64,000 nt of DNA from Leptospira fainei serovar Hurstbridge str. BUT 6. Its GTDB lineage: Bacteria > Spirochaetota > Leptospiria > Leptospirales > Leptospiraceae. This document shows, piece after piece, positions 36,464-46,566 of the stretch. Location: the NCBI RefSeq assembly GCF_000306235.2, contig NZ_AKWZ02000010.1, positions 744,001-808,000 on the forward strand, in the 5' to 3' direction. A program made the translations under genes and the position numbers. Numbering within the stretch: position 1 is the first letter of the stretch; each line of letters starts with the position of its first letter. The notes under the pieces are model-generated. The model ran no database searches, had not been told where the DNA came from, and saw only the letters and a program-made list of their open reading frames with translations.

Positions 36464-39034
36464 ATGCTCCTTTTTAGAAAAAAAAATCACATGCTGTTGG
36501 AAGGGAAAGTTCGTTTGGCTTTTACCTTACTTGCGGGACTCATGCTCGCGGGATTTTTGCTATCATTTTGGACCGTCAGAGAACTGGAAAAAACCGGAAA
36601 CTGGATCCATCATACATACGAAGTCATCAGTAAGATCGATTATGTTAAATCTCTCTCGAGGGATTTGCGTCTCTCATCTCCCCACCTTCGCCCCAAAAGT
36701 CAGAAAGAGCTTTTAAACATCGTCGCGGATCTTGAAACCGAAGCAAAGCTTTTGCAAGACCTCATCCACGATAACCAACTGCAGGTCGTCCAAATGGGCG
36801 GCCTTTTCGTGGAAATCCAGAATTTAAAAGCCCAAATCAAAACCGTTTATAACGCGCAAGAACGCGGAATCACACAAGTGGAAAAAATTCTTTCTCAGAT
36901 GCGCGGCGAAGAATTGCTCCTTCTTGAAGAGAGACGCGCAAAAAGACAATCGCAGATTCGAATGACTTTCATCGTTATTTCTATTCTGCTTTTAGGAACC
37001 TTATCAGTCATCTTATTGAGCATTCAAACGATTCGTAAAGACATCGGTGAAAAAAAGCAGATGACCGATCGATTAATCCAAAGTGAGACTAGACTTCTCT
37101 CCATACTTGACGGACTTCCTTCGGCATTCGCAATGCTGGATAAGGAAGGGAGAATATTATTTCACAATCAGGTCTTTGCAAAAAAATTCCTCAACCCGAC
37201 CTATGAAAGTTTTCTGGATTTGAATCTTCTCTTCGGACCCGAAAAAACGAAGTACATTTCGAGAATGCTCGAAACGTCTATCAGTGGATCGGTGCCGGTA
37301 GAATATGAATTGGATCTACCTACCCAAGATTCGATACGTACTTTTCATTGCATTAATTTGCCTCTATTAGGCGTTGAAAACGAAGTCTATGCTATCTGCG
37401 CTCTCTTCACTGATATCACCGTTCGGAAGAACTACGAGGACGATCTTAAAAGAGCCAAGGAAGAAGCTGAAAAAGCGAACCAAGCAAAATCGGATTTTTT
37501 AGCGATGATGAGTCATGAAATTAGAACACCGATGAACGGAGTAATCGGAATGACCGAACTCCTATTGGATTCCGATCTTGCGGGAGATCAGAGAGAATAC
37601 GCTGAGATCATTCAAAAAAGCGGAGAAAGCCTTTTAAGCATCATCAATGATATTTTAGATTATTCGAAGATCGAATCCGGCACCCTGAGTTTGGAATCGA
37701 AAGAATTTTCGATTCTTGAAACTGCGGAGGAAACGTTGGATCTTTTTAGATCAAGCGCAGCGGAAAAAGGGATCGATTTGATATGTCATATAGATCCGAA
37801 CGTCCCCGAAATGATAATCGGAGATAAGCTTAGGCTTAGACAAGTATTGATCAACTTATTCGGAAATTCGTTGAAGTTCACTGAAAAAGGGGAGGTTTTT
37901 TTATCCGCAGAAGTTTCTAAGAAAGATAAATCCTTCTATACTATTCGCTTTTCCGTTCGCGATTCGGGAATAGGAATCCCAAAAGAGAAACAAAAGCAAC
38001 TTTTCAATCCCTTCTACCAAGCGGATACGAGCTCGACTAGAAAATACGGAGGAACCGGATTAGGTTTATCCATATCGTATCGTTTAATTAAGATGATGGG
38101 TGGACGGATTTGGCTGGAGAGTGAAATTAATAAAGGAACTACTTTTTCATTCGAAATACAAGCGGAAAGCGTCGAACAAAAAAAACAGGTTACGGCAAAT
38201 ATAAATTTTCCCGGATTAGAAAATCGCAAAATTCTATTAATCGACGATAATGCGACAAACCTTCGGATTCTTTCTCATCAGCTTCAAACATTGGGGCTTA
38301 TGACCTTTTCCTCTTCTTCGAAAGAAGAAGCGTTATCCTTACTTGAATTGGGAATTCTGCCCGAGCTAGGAATACTCGATTACAATCTTTCCGGAAGTAA
38401 CGGAGTTCAGATCGCACAAGAATTAAGACGTAAGAATTTCCTCTTTCCGTTGATCTTGCTTTCTTCTTCAGTATTGGATATGAAGGAAAGGGAAATCGCG
38501 GACCAACTTTTTCTAGGACAATTGAATAAGCCCGTTAAGAAGAAAGAGCTCGAACAAATCGTGACGGAAATTCTGGTCACTGGAACCGGAAAAGGAAAAG
38601 CGAATCGATCCGCCTCTTACTTGGAAAAGCAAAAGGATTTACTACAATCAACTTATCCGTTCGAAGTCTTGATAGCGGAAGACAACGAAATTAACCTGTC
38701 TCTAGCTAAGCGAATAATGCAAAAACTCGGTTATAATCCGGAAGTTGCGATCAATGGAAAACAGGTTTTAAATCGGCTTCGTGAAAGAAAATTCGACGTG
38801 ATTTTAATGGATGTACACATGCCGGAAATGGACGGCATCCAAGCGACTCAGGTAATTCGAAATACCTGGCCGCAGAACGAACAGCCGTACATTATCGCAA
38901 TGACGGCGGCTGCAATGCAAGGAGACCGAGAAATCTGCCTGCGAGCCGGCATGAACGATTATGTTTCAAAACCAATCGTTTTCGAGGAACTCATTCATGC
39001 CCTCCGAAAAGCGGGAAACTCAATCTTCGCCTGA
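36464..39034 (+). CDS. Hybrid sensor histidine kinase with two receivers
   Basis: This protein of about 856 residues spans the inner membrane twice (near residues 16-36 and 165-190) with a helical sensor of about 130 residues between them. A PAS-like domain (about 205-320) follows, then the phospho-accepting His in MMSHEIRTPMNGVIGMTELL, an ATP-binding domain (NLFGNSLKFTEKGEV, DSGIGIPKEKQKQLFNPFYQ, YGGTGLGLSISYRLI), and two receivers. The first receiver has ILDYNLSG and LNKPV; the second has IAEDNEINL, LMDVHMPEMDGIQATQ and VSKPI. No output domain or partner regulator is adjacent. The start is chosen at the ATG 36464 over an upstream TTG at 36419. Confidence 0.92.
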   Translation: MLLFRKKNHMLLEGKVRLAFTLLAGLMLAGFLLSFWTVRELEKTGNWIHHTYEVISKIDYVKSLSRDLRLSSPHLRPKSQKELLNIVADLETEAKLLQDLIHDNQLQVVQMGGLFVEIQNLKAQIKTVYNAQERGITQVEKILSQMRGEELLLLEERRAKRQSQIRMTFIVISILLLGTLSVILLSIQTIRKDIGEKKQMTDRLIQSETRLLSILDGLPSAFAMLDKEGRILFHNQVFAKKFLNPTYESFLDLNLLFGPEKTKYISRMLETSISGSVPVEYELDLPTQDSIRTFHCINLPLLGVENEVYAICALFTDITVRKNYEDDLKRAKEEAEKANQAKSDFLAMMSHEIRTPMNGVIGMTELLLDSDLAGDQREYAEIIQKSGESLLSIINDILDYSKIESGTLSLESKEFSILETAEETLDLFRSSAAEKGIDLICHIDPNVPEMIIGDKLRLRQVLINLFGNSLKFTEKGEVFLSAEVSKKDKSFYTIRFSVRDSGIGIPKEKQKQLFNPFYQADTSSTRKYGGTGLGLSISYRLIKMMGGRIWLESEINKGTTFSFEIQAESVEQKKQVTANINFPGLENRKILLIDDNATNLRILSHQLQTLGLMTFSSSSKEEALSLLELGILPELGILDYNLSGSNGVQIAQELRRKNFLFPLILLSSSVLDMKEREIADQLFLGQLNKPVKKKELEQIVTEILVTGTGKGKANRSASYLEKQKDLLQSTYPFEVLIAEDNEINLSLAKRIMQKLGYNPEVAINGKQVLNRLRERKFDVILMDVHMPEMDGIQATQVIRNTWPQNEQPYIIAMTAAAMQGDREICLRAGMNDYVSKPIVFEELIHALRKAGNSIFA

Positions 39035-39102
39035 TTCAAATTTAAAATACATTTGTCCCAAGATGAAAAATTGCCGATTATTAATATTAAGGGATTATCA
39101 GA

Positions 39103-40455
39103 ATGTTTTCCGGAACGAAGCTGCGAAATTTCTCCGTTATACCTGTCAAAAGCCGTCATCTATTGGCTCTGCTTTGCTGCATTTTATTCCTGCCGTATCA
39201 AGGGAATTCACAAGACGGTGAAACCGTAAAAACTCTCGATACTCGAAAAACGATCCTTTGGACCGGAGAGATACTCGGAGTTTACCGTAACAAGGGCAAA
39301 GTTAAGATTCGAATCGAACGAAATTCTTTCTTTGCGGATCGTGAAGAGGAGGAAATTCGCGCAGTTCTAGATATGTATAAGCGATTTCCATTGCTCCGAA
39401 AACCGAAGCTCGAGGAAATCGGCTCTTTCTCGATCGAGAATGTAGAAATTGAATTCGAAAAAGTTGGCCGCAAAACAAAACCGGTATCCGTCGAAATGAG
39501 AGGATCCTTTTCGTTGCTTCCAGGAAACCCCGAGCGGCTCGTTGCCGCCGGGATTTTAGTAGGGCACTATGGAGAGGAAAAATTTTATCAAGATCCCGCG
39601 GCTTTCGATGCAACCGATGTCGTCAGAAATAGACCGAAAAAAATTCTCCTTCATCCTAAGGACGGCAAAGAAATGGTTCTCGTAAGTTCCGGATACGAGT
39701 CCGGCGGCAAGACTCTTTACGAACAAATGGGATATTTCCTTTTTGGCCAGGGTTCGGAACCTTCGGAAGACAGCTATAATCCTTTTTTCGATTCGCCCAG
39801 ACGAGATACATTGGAGGAACTTTCCTCCTTTTATATAGACAAGCATGAAGTCACAAACAAAGAATATTATAGATTCCTAAAGGAAACAGGAACGCCTCCT
39901 CCACCGCATTGGGAAAACGGTTTTTATCCGAAAGGAAAAGACTATCACCCTGTAGTGAATCTTACTTACAGAGAAGCGGAGCTTTATGCAAAATGGACCG
40001 GTAAGAGGGTCCCAAGCGAATTTCAATGGGAAAAAGCGGCAAGGGGAACGGGAATTTCCTGGAGACTGCTTAAGGACGAGAGTTACGAATTCGTTTCTAA
40101 CCCCCGAGATTATCCATTCGGTAACGAATACGACCCGGTACTTTGCAATACGAAAGAAAGCGGCAAAAAGGAAACCGTTTCCGTGTTCGAGCTATCTACA
40201 AAAGGAGAAAGTCCTTTCGGAGCCTTGGGAATGTGCGGTAATGCTCCTGAATGGACTAGTTCCCCTTATCTTCCCTATAAAGCCCACAGACTTTCGTCCG
40301 TAAAATTCGGTAAACATCTGAGAGTTATTCGAGGCGGTTCCTTCAGTTCGGATAAGGAAGAAGCAAAATCTTATTCGAGAGATTTTGGAGGGATTCCGAA
40401 TCTTTCCACGGACCGAAAAGCGGGAATTCGCTTAATCATGGAGTTGAAGAAATAA
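39103..40455 (+). CDS. Exported FGE-sulfatase (SUMF1-like) domain protein
   Basis: This 450-residue protein has a signal peptide (LLALLCCILFLPYQGNSQDG), an N-terminal region of about 200 residues that is beta-rich and not recognised, and a C-terminal formylglycine-generating-enzyme-type domain (about 240-450). Landmarks are FYIDKHEVTNKEYYRFLKET, YREAELYAKWTGKRVPSEFQ with WEKAARG, GMCGNAPEWTSSPY and VIRGGSF...SRDFGGIPN. In bacteria such domains often bind ligands or catalyse reactions other than sulfatase maturation. The FGE catalytic cysteine pair is not evident in the last part (KAGIRLI where GFR often stands), so enzyme activity is doubtful. Confidence 0.83.
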   Translation: MFSGTKLRNFSVIPVKSRHLLALLCCILFLPYQGNSQDGETVKTLDTRKTILWTGEILGVYRNKGKVKIRIERNSFFADREEEEIRAVLDMYKRFPLLRKPKLEEIGSFSIENVEIEFEKVGRKTKPVSVEMRGSFSLLPGNPERLVAAGILVGHYGEEKFYQDPAAFDATDVVRNRPKKILLHPKDGKEMVLVSSGYESGGKTLYEQMGYFLFGQGSEPSEDSYNPFFDSPRRDTLEELSSFYIDKHEVTNKEYYRFLKETGTPPPPHWENGFYPKGKDYHPVVNLTYREAELYAKWTGKRVPSEFQWEKAARGTGISWRLLKDESYEFVSNPRDYPFGNEYDPVLCNTKESGKKETVSVFELSTKGESPFGALGMCGNAPEWTSSPYLPYKAHRLSSVKFGKHLRVIRGGSFSSDKEEAKSYSRDFGGIPNLSTDRKAGIRLIMELKK

Positions 40456-40502
40456 TACTTCTTCCGATATCAATAAAAGTTAATTTCCGTAAGAAATACG
40501 AT

Positions 40503-41300
40503 TCAAGTCACTCGACTTTTTAAGAGAAGCTTATCCAGCGTTTTGGGAGCGAAGCGACTCAAAAATAGGCCGAACTTTTCTTTAAAACCGGCGGGGAATA
40601 TATCCCTCTTTCTTGCTTCAATTCCCTTCAAAACGATTTTCGCAACCGCATCCGGTTCCATCCCTCTTTTTTGCCCTTCATCCATGATGCCGTGAGGAGA
40701 ACCGTCGGCGGACAGAGCTTTCACGGAAATATCCGTCTTAACAAACCCCGGCGAGACCGTTAACACATGCACGCCCGATTCCGCATTTTCCAACCGGATA
40801 CTATCCATGAAAGCTTGGATTGCATGCTTGCTCGCGGCATAACCGGAACGATATTGTGTCGCGAATTTACCTTGGATGGAAGAGACTGCAACGACATGAC
40901 CGTCGGTTTGTCGAAGATCGTTTTCCAAAAGTTTATACAGTAATACCAACGGATAATAGTTCGTTTCGATTAGGTTTCGAAAGACCTTAAAATCCGCCTC
41001 GGACGCCAAAGCGCGCATCGAAACTCCCGCATTGTGAACGAACCCGTCTATACGCTTCACTCTTTTGCGAAATTCTTCCACGGCTTTTTTCAGTTCGGTC
41101 TCCGAGGTTACGTCTGCGGGAAGAATAATCATTTGATCGGAATTCGGAAGAGAAGTTTTTAATTCTTTCAAAGCATCTTTACGCCGCGCAATGACACCCA
41201 CGACCGCTCCCGCATTTGAAAGTTCTTTAGCAATCGATCTCCCAATACCGGAACTTGCACCAGTAACGAGAAAAACCTTATCTTTGAAAAACGAACTCAT
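40503..41300 (-). CDS. Short-chain dehydrogenase/reductase
   Basis: This protein of about 265 residues is a classical SDR. It has the NAD(P) motif LVTGASSGIGRSIAKELSNA with VIARRKDALKEL (Arg suggests NADPH), the NNAG-equivalent HNAGVSMRAL, the catalytic Ser in VVAVSSIQGKF and YAASK (Tyr-x3-Lys). The C-terminus (FAPKTLDKLLLKSRVT) is unremarkable. The substrate is unknown. The start is the ATG at 41300, with GAAAGG about ten bases before it, rather than a TTG at 41306. Confidence 0.9.
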   Translation of the reverse strand: MSSFFKDKVFLVTGASSGIGRSIAKELSNAGAVVGVIARRKDALKELKTSLPNSDQMIILPADVTSETELKKAVEEFRKRVKRIDGFVHNAGVSMRALASEADFKVFRNLIETNYYPLVLLYKLLENDLRQTDGHVVAVSSIQGKFATQYRSGYAASKHAIQAFMDSIRLENAESGVHVLTVSPGFVKTDISVKALSADGSPHGIMDEGQKRGMEPDAVAKIVLKGIEARKRDIFPAGFKEKFGLFLSRFAPKTLDKLLLKSRVT

Positions 41301-41411
41301 ATTCAAAATGCCTTTCAGCGGTAGGGAAAATAATAAGAAAGATTCCTAAAAAAGCAAAGTAAAATCCTTTCTGGGTTTGAACGTCTTAAAAAAACTGAAT
41401 TAGGGGGAAGA

Positions 41412-42053
41412 ATGGCACTTTCGCAACTCAAACAAAAAATCAGATTCAAAGATTGCGGCTTCCAGAGAAGATATGAAAGTAGGTACTACTGGTTTCCCGA
41501 GGAAAGTCCCCCCTCCTGCTTAATCGAGGCCAGCCAACGAGACTCCTATCACGACATGACTCTGTATATGTTGATTAATTTAACGAATATGAAGATTATC
41601 GATCTTGACGTAGAAGAGGATCGAGTTCCTTACGAAACATGTCCGCATGCGATCAAGACTTATTCGTATCTTATCGGTGAAGAAATGTCTTACAGTAAAA
41701 TCATGCGCAAATTTCCGGAAGATAAAACCGCAGGCTGCCTGCATATAAACGAGTTATTACAGAACGCGGCGCAAAGTTTTTCTTCCGCCTACGCCTTCTT
41801 CTTAAAGGAGCGCAATTTTCCTCCTGAGCTGGATGAGTATCGTATGTATGCCGGCACTCTTGATGCAAAAAGCAGGCGGGAAATCGGAAGGCATTGGTGG
41901 ATGAAAGATAAAGGAGTTCGAAATTCCTGCTTTAGCTTTTCCTCCCGGCACGAGACCGCGGAACTCAAAGAGCAAGTGAAACCTCTTGACAGCATTACCG
42001 CTATGATGGTAAAGGAATTCCGTAGCTCTCGAAAAGATCGAGAATCGGAGTAA
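41412..42053 (+). CDS. DUF2889-like protein
   Basis: This 213-residue protein resembles DUF2889 proteins: an early beta part (RYESRYYWFPEE), YHDMTLYMLINLTNMKIIDL, DRVPYETCPHAIKTYSYLIG and the family-like GCLHINELLQNAAQSFSSAY. The residues Cys and His in these two motifs might bind a metal or a cofactor. The C-terminal 60 residues are basic and less conserved in type. GGGGGAAGA before the ATG is a strong ribosome site. The function is unknown. A tRNA gene follows. Confidence 0.75.
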   Translation: MALSQLKQKIRFKDCGFQRRYESRYYWFPEESPPSCLIEASQRDSYHDMTLYMLINLTNMKIIDLDVEEDRVPYETCPHAIKTYSYLIGEEMSYSKIMRKFPEDKTAGCLHINELLQNAAQSFSSAYAFFLKERNFPPELDEYRMYAGTLDAKSRREIGRHWWMKDKGVRNSCFSFSSRHETAELKEQVKPLDSITAMMVKEFRSSRKDRESE

Positions 42054-42114
42054 AACCGTTTTCTCTCGACCAAATCCGGACTACCGGAAAATTCTATTGT
42101 TTTTTCGCGCCATT

Positions 42115-42188
<74 letters not shown>

Positions 42189-42666
42189 TCCCTTTTTTCG
42201 TTTTATCTTTGGAACGAAAACTATTTCGAATCTATCACGGAATACCCAAGTATTTGATTCTCTTTTTGCGTTAATTTACAAAGAGAAGAGAAACGTAGTC
42301 GCCGTTATATTACTCACATGTTTCTTCAGTGAGCATGCCACCTAGCTAAAGCTAACGATGCCAAACTGCAAAAATCGGCGCATGAAAAAACGTAACGAAG
42401 AAACCGGCGGCAAGTCGGTTTAATTAAGATTATCCTTCGGAATGGAAAAATATTATTCGGAAAGGTTACCAACCGATATAAAAACCAGATTTTCATAAAA
42501 CGTGATGCTAGGATAAATCCAACCAAAAAACCGAGTCAGACGAATTTTATGCGGATGGCGGAATGATGCACCAATCGCTTTAAATTCGAATATTTATGAT
42601 TGGAGTTTTAATATTAATCTTCGTATAATAGTGTCGTGTCCGTTAGTCTAACTTTTTCGGGCTCTT
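42189..42666 (+). other. Non-coding gap after tRNA-Thr
   Basis: About 478 bases with no convincing gene. A short minus-strand frame near 42326-42526 has no ribosome site and no protein-like character. I see no integrase or direct copy of the tRNA 3' end, so nothing here points to an inserted element. The promoter of the M23 peptidase gene must lie in the right half. Confidence 0.5.
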
Positions 42667-43854
42667 ATGCGAAACGGAATTCTGCCAATTCTATTATTTT
42701 CCTTATTCTTACGGTCTCCGTTAATCGGCGAGCCGAGCGAATATTGCGATTCTAAAAACGTGTGTTACACGGTTGAACCCGGCATTTTTGACGGTTCGAT
42801 TTTTCTTCAGGCGAAGACACTTCCACCCGATGCGTTTTTTACGATCTATCTAGCGGTTTCAGGATCGAACGTTTCCACAGACCCAAAAACTCCCGTTTCG
42901 ATCGTACTCCACGGATCGGAACGGAAAAAAGCGATCGATCTAATTAAAATCGACCCGACTCAACCGATAACTCCTAGAGTGGATTTCGTTTCTTATTTCG
43001 GAAAACTGAATGCGGTTCACGACGATTCATACGTATATCATTTACCGTATGAAGGAAAATCCTGGATATCCGTCGGATACAATTCCGGAAATGAACATCG
43101 CGGAGATGCCATGTATTCTCTGGACTTTTACATGCCGGAAGGAACGACGGTTTTAGCGGCAAGGGACGGAACTATTGTCGAAACGGAAGATCGATTTTCA
43201 GTCGGTAAAATTGATCCGACTCTAATCGACAAAGCCAACCGGATTATCATCGCTCACTCGGACGGAACTGTTGCTATTTACGGACATTTAAAAAAAGAGG
43301 GAGTACTTGTAAAGCCCGGTGATAGAGTGGTGGCAGGTTCAAAAATCGGCTTCTCGGGAAATACGGGATATTCAAGCGGCCCTCACTTGCATTTCGAAGT
43401 ATATCGTCCGGAAGAAAATCGACGTAAAAAAACTTTTCCGACTTTATTTAAAACCGAATCGGGAGAAGCCGAATATCTTACGGAAGAAAACGCTTACTGG
43501 CAAATGACCGAACCGAAGTTTCCGGGTTTTCCGATCACCGATTTGGATAAGTTATGCTTTAGTGAAATTGCCCCGACTGCTGAAGTAAATTCTTCCTGCG
43601 CAGATAGAGTTTCGCTTAAAAGGAAATTCTATGTAACGATGCCCATTTATAAAAACGGACCCTACGTATTCGAAGCGGAACTTTTCGTCTCCGGACAAAG
43701 AAAGCCTACTTTATCGTTCAGCGATAAGATACCTGCTGGTGTGACTTCCGTTTCTTGGGAATTTCCTCCCCAAACGATAAAGGGAAAATATTCCATTCAA
43801 ATTCGAATGAACGAAATCGATATTGGAACTAAGACCTTTCAAATCCTTCCTTGA
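42667..43854 (+). CDS. Exported M23-family peptidase
   Basis: This 395-residue protein has a signal peptide (PILLFSLFLRSPLIGE) and an M23 (LytM-type) domain at about residues 125-265. The metal ligands are seen in EHRGDAMYSLDF (His and Asp) and in the closing GPHLHFEVYRPEE (HxH); the middle shows VLAARDGTIVETEDRF and IIAHSDGTVAIYGHLKKEGV. It should cut peptidoglycan crosslinks or bind them. The N-terminal 120 and C-terminal 130 residues are beta-rich and may position it. The histidine of the GHL motif is present, so activity is likely. Confidence 0.85.
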   Translation: MRNGILPILLFSLFLRSPLIGEPSEYCDSKNVCYTVEPGIFDGSIFLQAKTLPPDAFFTIYLAVSGSNVSTDPKTPVSIVLHGSERKKAIDLIKIDPTQPITPRVDFVSYFGKLNAVHDDSYVYHLPYEGKSWISVGYNSGNEHRGDAMYSLDFYMPEGTTVLAARDGTIVETEDRFSVGKIDPTLIDKANRIIIAHSDGTVAIYGHLKKEGVLVKPGDRVVAGSKIGFSGNTGYSSGPHLHFEVYRPEENRRKKTFPTLFKTESGEAEYLTEENAYWQMTEPKFPGFPITDLDKLCFSEIAPTAEVNSSCADRVSLKRKFYVTMPIYKNGPYVFEAELFVSGQRKPTLSFSDKIPAGVTSVSWEFPPQTIKGKYSIQIRMNEIDIGTKTFQILP

Positions 43855-43889
43855 CCGAATAGGCTCCTATCTGTTACAAGGAACCCTCG

Positions 43890-44903
43890 ATGTCCAATTT
43901 CATCATTATAGGAGTTTGTTTTTTAGCCGGTATCATAATACGTCATTGGGGAAAATTTCCGACAGACGCGCATAAATCTTTAAACGCTTTTATCATTACG
44001 ATCTCGCTTCCATGTTTGGAATTCGTCCCTTTGCGCCACGCTGTCTTGGATGGAAACTTTTTGATTCTCTCCGCGATGCCATGGTTTCTGTTCGGAACTT
44101 CTATATTCTTCTTTTCCCTCTTGGGAAAAAGATTCGGCTGGGATGATGCTACAAAGACCTGTCTCTACCTCTCCGCAGGGTTGGGAAATACCTCTTTCTT
44201 AGGAATACCGTTAGTCGAAGCGTATTACGGAAAAGAAGGAATTCCTACAGCGGTAGTGATCAATCAATTGGGAACATTTCTAGCCCTTTCTCTTCCGGGC
44301 ACTTACCTCGGGACTAAGGCTATGCTAAGTCTGAAGAAAGAATCGGAATCGGTAAATCTTCTAAAAAGGCTGTTTTCCTTCCCGCCATTTTGGGGATTAC
44401 TAGTGGCGTTAGCCAGCCGACCCTTGGCCCTTCCGGCGCCGTTAGAACAGGCAATCTCGCGAATCGGAGATACGCTCACCCCTTTGGCCCTTTTTTCGGT
44501 CGGTTATCAGCTTCCGCGAGTTGGGAAGGTTAATTATAACCTCGCGGATGCCGAAAATTCTTCGGGAGCGTTATCGGCTCCTCTAGTTTGGGGTCTCGTT
44601 TATAAACTCTTATTGGGTCCGTTTATGGTATGGTTTTGCTTTGGTAGCTATTATTTCTTCACTGATCCTACTTTCCGTCAAGCGCAGCCTACCTATTTGC
44701 GGGATTTCAAAATCCTTATTTTGGAAGCCGGTATGGCCCCAATGATAACCGGAAGTCTTCTTGCTGCCGAATGGGGACTTAAACCAAGATTGGCTGTTTC
44801 CTTAGTCGGAATCGGAATACCGCTTTCTTTTGTTACGACGATGGGATTGTATTACCTCCTGGAGAATTGGGCGTGGATTGGAACGATCTTTTTCGGGCCG
44901 TGA
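43890..44903 (+). CDS. AEC-family (auxin efflux carrier-like) transporter
   Basis: This 337-residue membrane protein has about ten membrane segments and the AEC pattern: NFIIIGVCFLAGIIIRHWGK, TISLPCLEFVPLRHA, LSAGLGNTSFLGIPLVEAYY (the hallmark loop) and GDTLTPLALFSVGYQLPR. The substrate is not predictable; family members move organic acids or similar anions. An AAGGA site precedes the ATG. The last 31 bases overlap the start of the next gene. Confidence 0.88.
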   Translation: MSNFIIIGVCFLAGIIIRHWGKFPTDAHKSLNAFIITISLPCLEFVPLRHAVLDGNFLILSAMPWFLFGTSIFFFSLLGKRFGWDDATKTCLYLSAGLGNTSFLGIPLVEAYYGKEGIPTAVVINQLGTFLALSLPGTYLGTKAMLSLKKESESVNLLKRLFSFPPFWGLLVALASRPLALPAPLEQAISRIGDTLTPLALFSVGYQLPRVGKVNYNLADAENSSGALSAPLVWGLVYKLLLGPFMVWFCFGSYYFFTDPTFRQAQPTYLRDFKILILEAGMAPMITGSLLAAEWGLKPRLAVSLVGIGIPLSFVTTMGLYYLLENWAWIGTIFFGP

Positions 44904-45973
44904 AAACGGGAAATAACGGAACCCTCCGCGCGCTTTTAGAGGAGGCGACCGCCAGGGACGGCTATGCCGAAGAATTCCCCGAACTAAGAGATTCCTACGG
45001 ATGCGGTCTCTTATACTGGGCTATTAAGGAAGATAACCAAGAAGCCACCAAACTTTTGTTGGAATACGGATCCGATCCGAATGAGACCAGCTCGCGTGGC
45101 GAGACCGCTCTATTGCTTGCATTGGAATCCAACCAATTGGATTTAGCCAGACTGATACTGGAATATGGAGCGGATCCGGAACTCCGAGATATGGACGGTA
45201 ATACTCCGCTAAGCAAGGCGGTAAGCTCCGGTAGATTGGAATTAGTCGAGTTGCTTTTTGAAATTCCCGACTCAGTGCCGGATATCGAAGGCAGGAACGG
45301 CGAGGGTTACTCGCCGCTTTTGCTAGCGGTAGATCTTGGAAATTATGAAATCGCGGAATACCTTCTAAATAAAAACGCCGATCCCAAGAAAAAAAATTCC
45401 GAAGGTCGGACAATTCTTCACTTAACCGCCCTGCATAATGATTTTGAAATACTAGATTTATTTTCCGAAAACCAAGAGGTTCTTTCCTTACTCGAAAACA
45501 GGGATCAGGATGGAAATACTCCCCTGTTACTTTCCGCCTTGTATGATAGCGTAGAATGTTTGGATAGACTTCTGCGTTGGGGCGCAGATCCTCTTGCTAG
45601 AAATTTAAGCGGAAAATCGGCCAAAGAAGAAGCCGATCGAATGAAATTTAATCATACGCTCAAAACGATCGATACCGCGACCGTCAATTTATTCTTTAAA
45701 GCGGCGGCGGAAGGCAGAACGGATATCGTCGAACGTATTTTGAGCAATGGATACGAAGCCGAAATTCGAGACGCTCAAGGAAGAACCCCGTTATTATTGG
45801 CTGTTCAAGCCGAAAAAGCGGACTTAGCGGACTTGCTTGTAAAAAACGGCGCATCCCCCTATTCCAAGGATAAAGAAGGAAATTCTCCTTTGGCTATCGT
45901 AGAAAAATCCGAAAGCCCGATGCTGCATCAAGTGTTTAAGCAATTCCTCGAACCTGAGGAAGGAGAATCTTAA
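44873..45973 (+). CDS. Ankyrin-repeat protein
   Basis: This protein of about 366 residues is soluble, with no signal peptide, and almost all ankyrin repeats: YGCGLLYWAIKEDNQEATKL, SRGETALLLALESNQLDLAR, MDGNTPLSKAVSSGRLELVE, GYSPLLLAVDLGNYEIAEYL, EGRTILHLTALHNDFEILDL, DGNTPLLLSALYDSVECLDR, QGRTPLLLAVQAEKADLADL. It will bind a protein partner. The start lies inside the AEC gene: a GTG at 44873 with GGAG at the right distance is better than the TTG at 44867. The stop overlaps the convergent LOG gene by four bases. Confidence 0.86.
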   Translation: MDWNDLFRAVKTGNNGTLRALLEEATARDGYAEEFPELRDSYGCGLLYWAIKEDNQEATKLLLEYGSDPNETSSRGETALLLALESNQLDLARLILEYGADPELRDMDGNTPLSKAVSSGRLELVELLFEIPDSVPDIEGRNGEGYSPLLLAVDLGNYEIAEYLLNKNADPKKKNSEGRTILHLTALHNDFEILDLFSENQEVLSLLENRDQDGNTPLLLSALYDSVECLDRLLRWGADPLARNLSGKSAKEEADRMKFNHTLKTIDTATVNLFFKAAAEGRTDIVERILSNGYEAEIRDAQGRTPLLLAVQAEKADLADLLVKNGASPYSKDKEGNSPLAIVEKSESPMLHQVFKQFLEPEEGES

Positions 45974-46524
45974 AGCAGACGGATTCTTTTCAAAATTCTT
46001 TCCAATAATACGTCGGGGTCCGAATGGATCTCGATTCCGTCTCTTGTTTCAGAATCTAAAAAACCTTCTAAAACCATATGATCTAGCTGTTTTAATAAAG
46101 GTTGAAAAAAGCCGTTCACGTCCAGAAGACCGAGAGGTTTGGATAAGACACCTAGTTGATTCCAAGACGTTACTTCCACAAGCTCTTCTAGCGTGCCGAT
46201 TCCGCCCGGTAGTGCAATAAAGGCGACAGACTTTTCGTACATTAGCAATTTACGCTCATGCATAGTCGGCACTAAAATCAATTCCGTTATTTTCTTATGA
46301 GCGATTTCTTTGCTGGAAAGAAATTCCGGAAGAACACCGATGACTTTTCCCCCTTTCTCTAAAACCGAATCGGCCACGGTTCCCATTAAGCCCGAGGTCG
46401 CGCCGCCATACACCAAATCAAGTCCTTCCGAAACGAGTAGGTGACCGACAAACTCCGCAGCTTGTAGATATTTCGGATCTGTGCCGGGTCTAGATCCGCA
46501 AAAAACACAAATGGCAGGCTTCAT
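45970..46524 (-). CDS. LOG-family (TIGR00730) nucleotide phosphoribohydrolase
   Basis: This protein of about 184 residues shows the LOG/lysine-decarboxylase-like Rossmann pattern: ICVFCGSRPGTDP, LDLVYGGATSGLMGTVADSV and the signature FIALPGGIGTLEELVEVTSW. In family members these form the site that splits cytokinin or nucleoside monophosphates to base and ribose phosphate. A TTG at 46551 would add nine residues, but AGGG precedes the ATG at 46524. The real substrate in this organism is unknown. Confidence 0.9.
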   Translation of the reverse strand: MKPAICVFCGSRPGTDPKYLQAAEFVGHLLVSEGLDLVYGGATSGLMGTVADSVLEKGGKVIGVLPEFLSSKEIAHKKITELILVPTMHERKLLMYEKSVAFIALPGGIGTLEELVEVTSWNQLGVLSKPLGLLDVNGFFQPLLKQLDHMVLEGFLDSETRDGIEIHSDPDVLLERILKRIRLL

Positions 46525-46566
46525 TACCCTGACAGAATTTATATTCTGCAAAAGCTGGCAACCGGA

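Noticed and set aside
42326..42526. Minus-strand 66-codon frame after tRNA-Thr
   Set aside because: No ribosome site, no recognisable pattern and no neighbouring gene to couple with.
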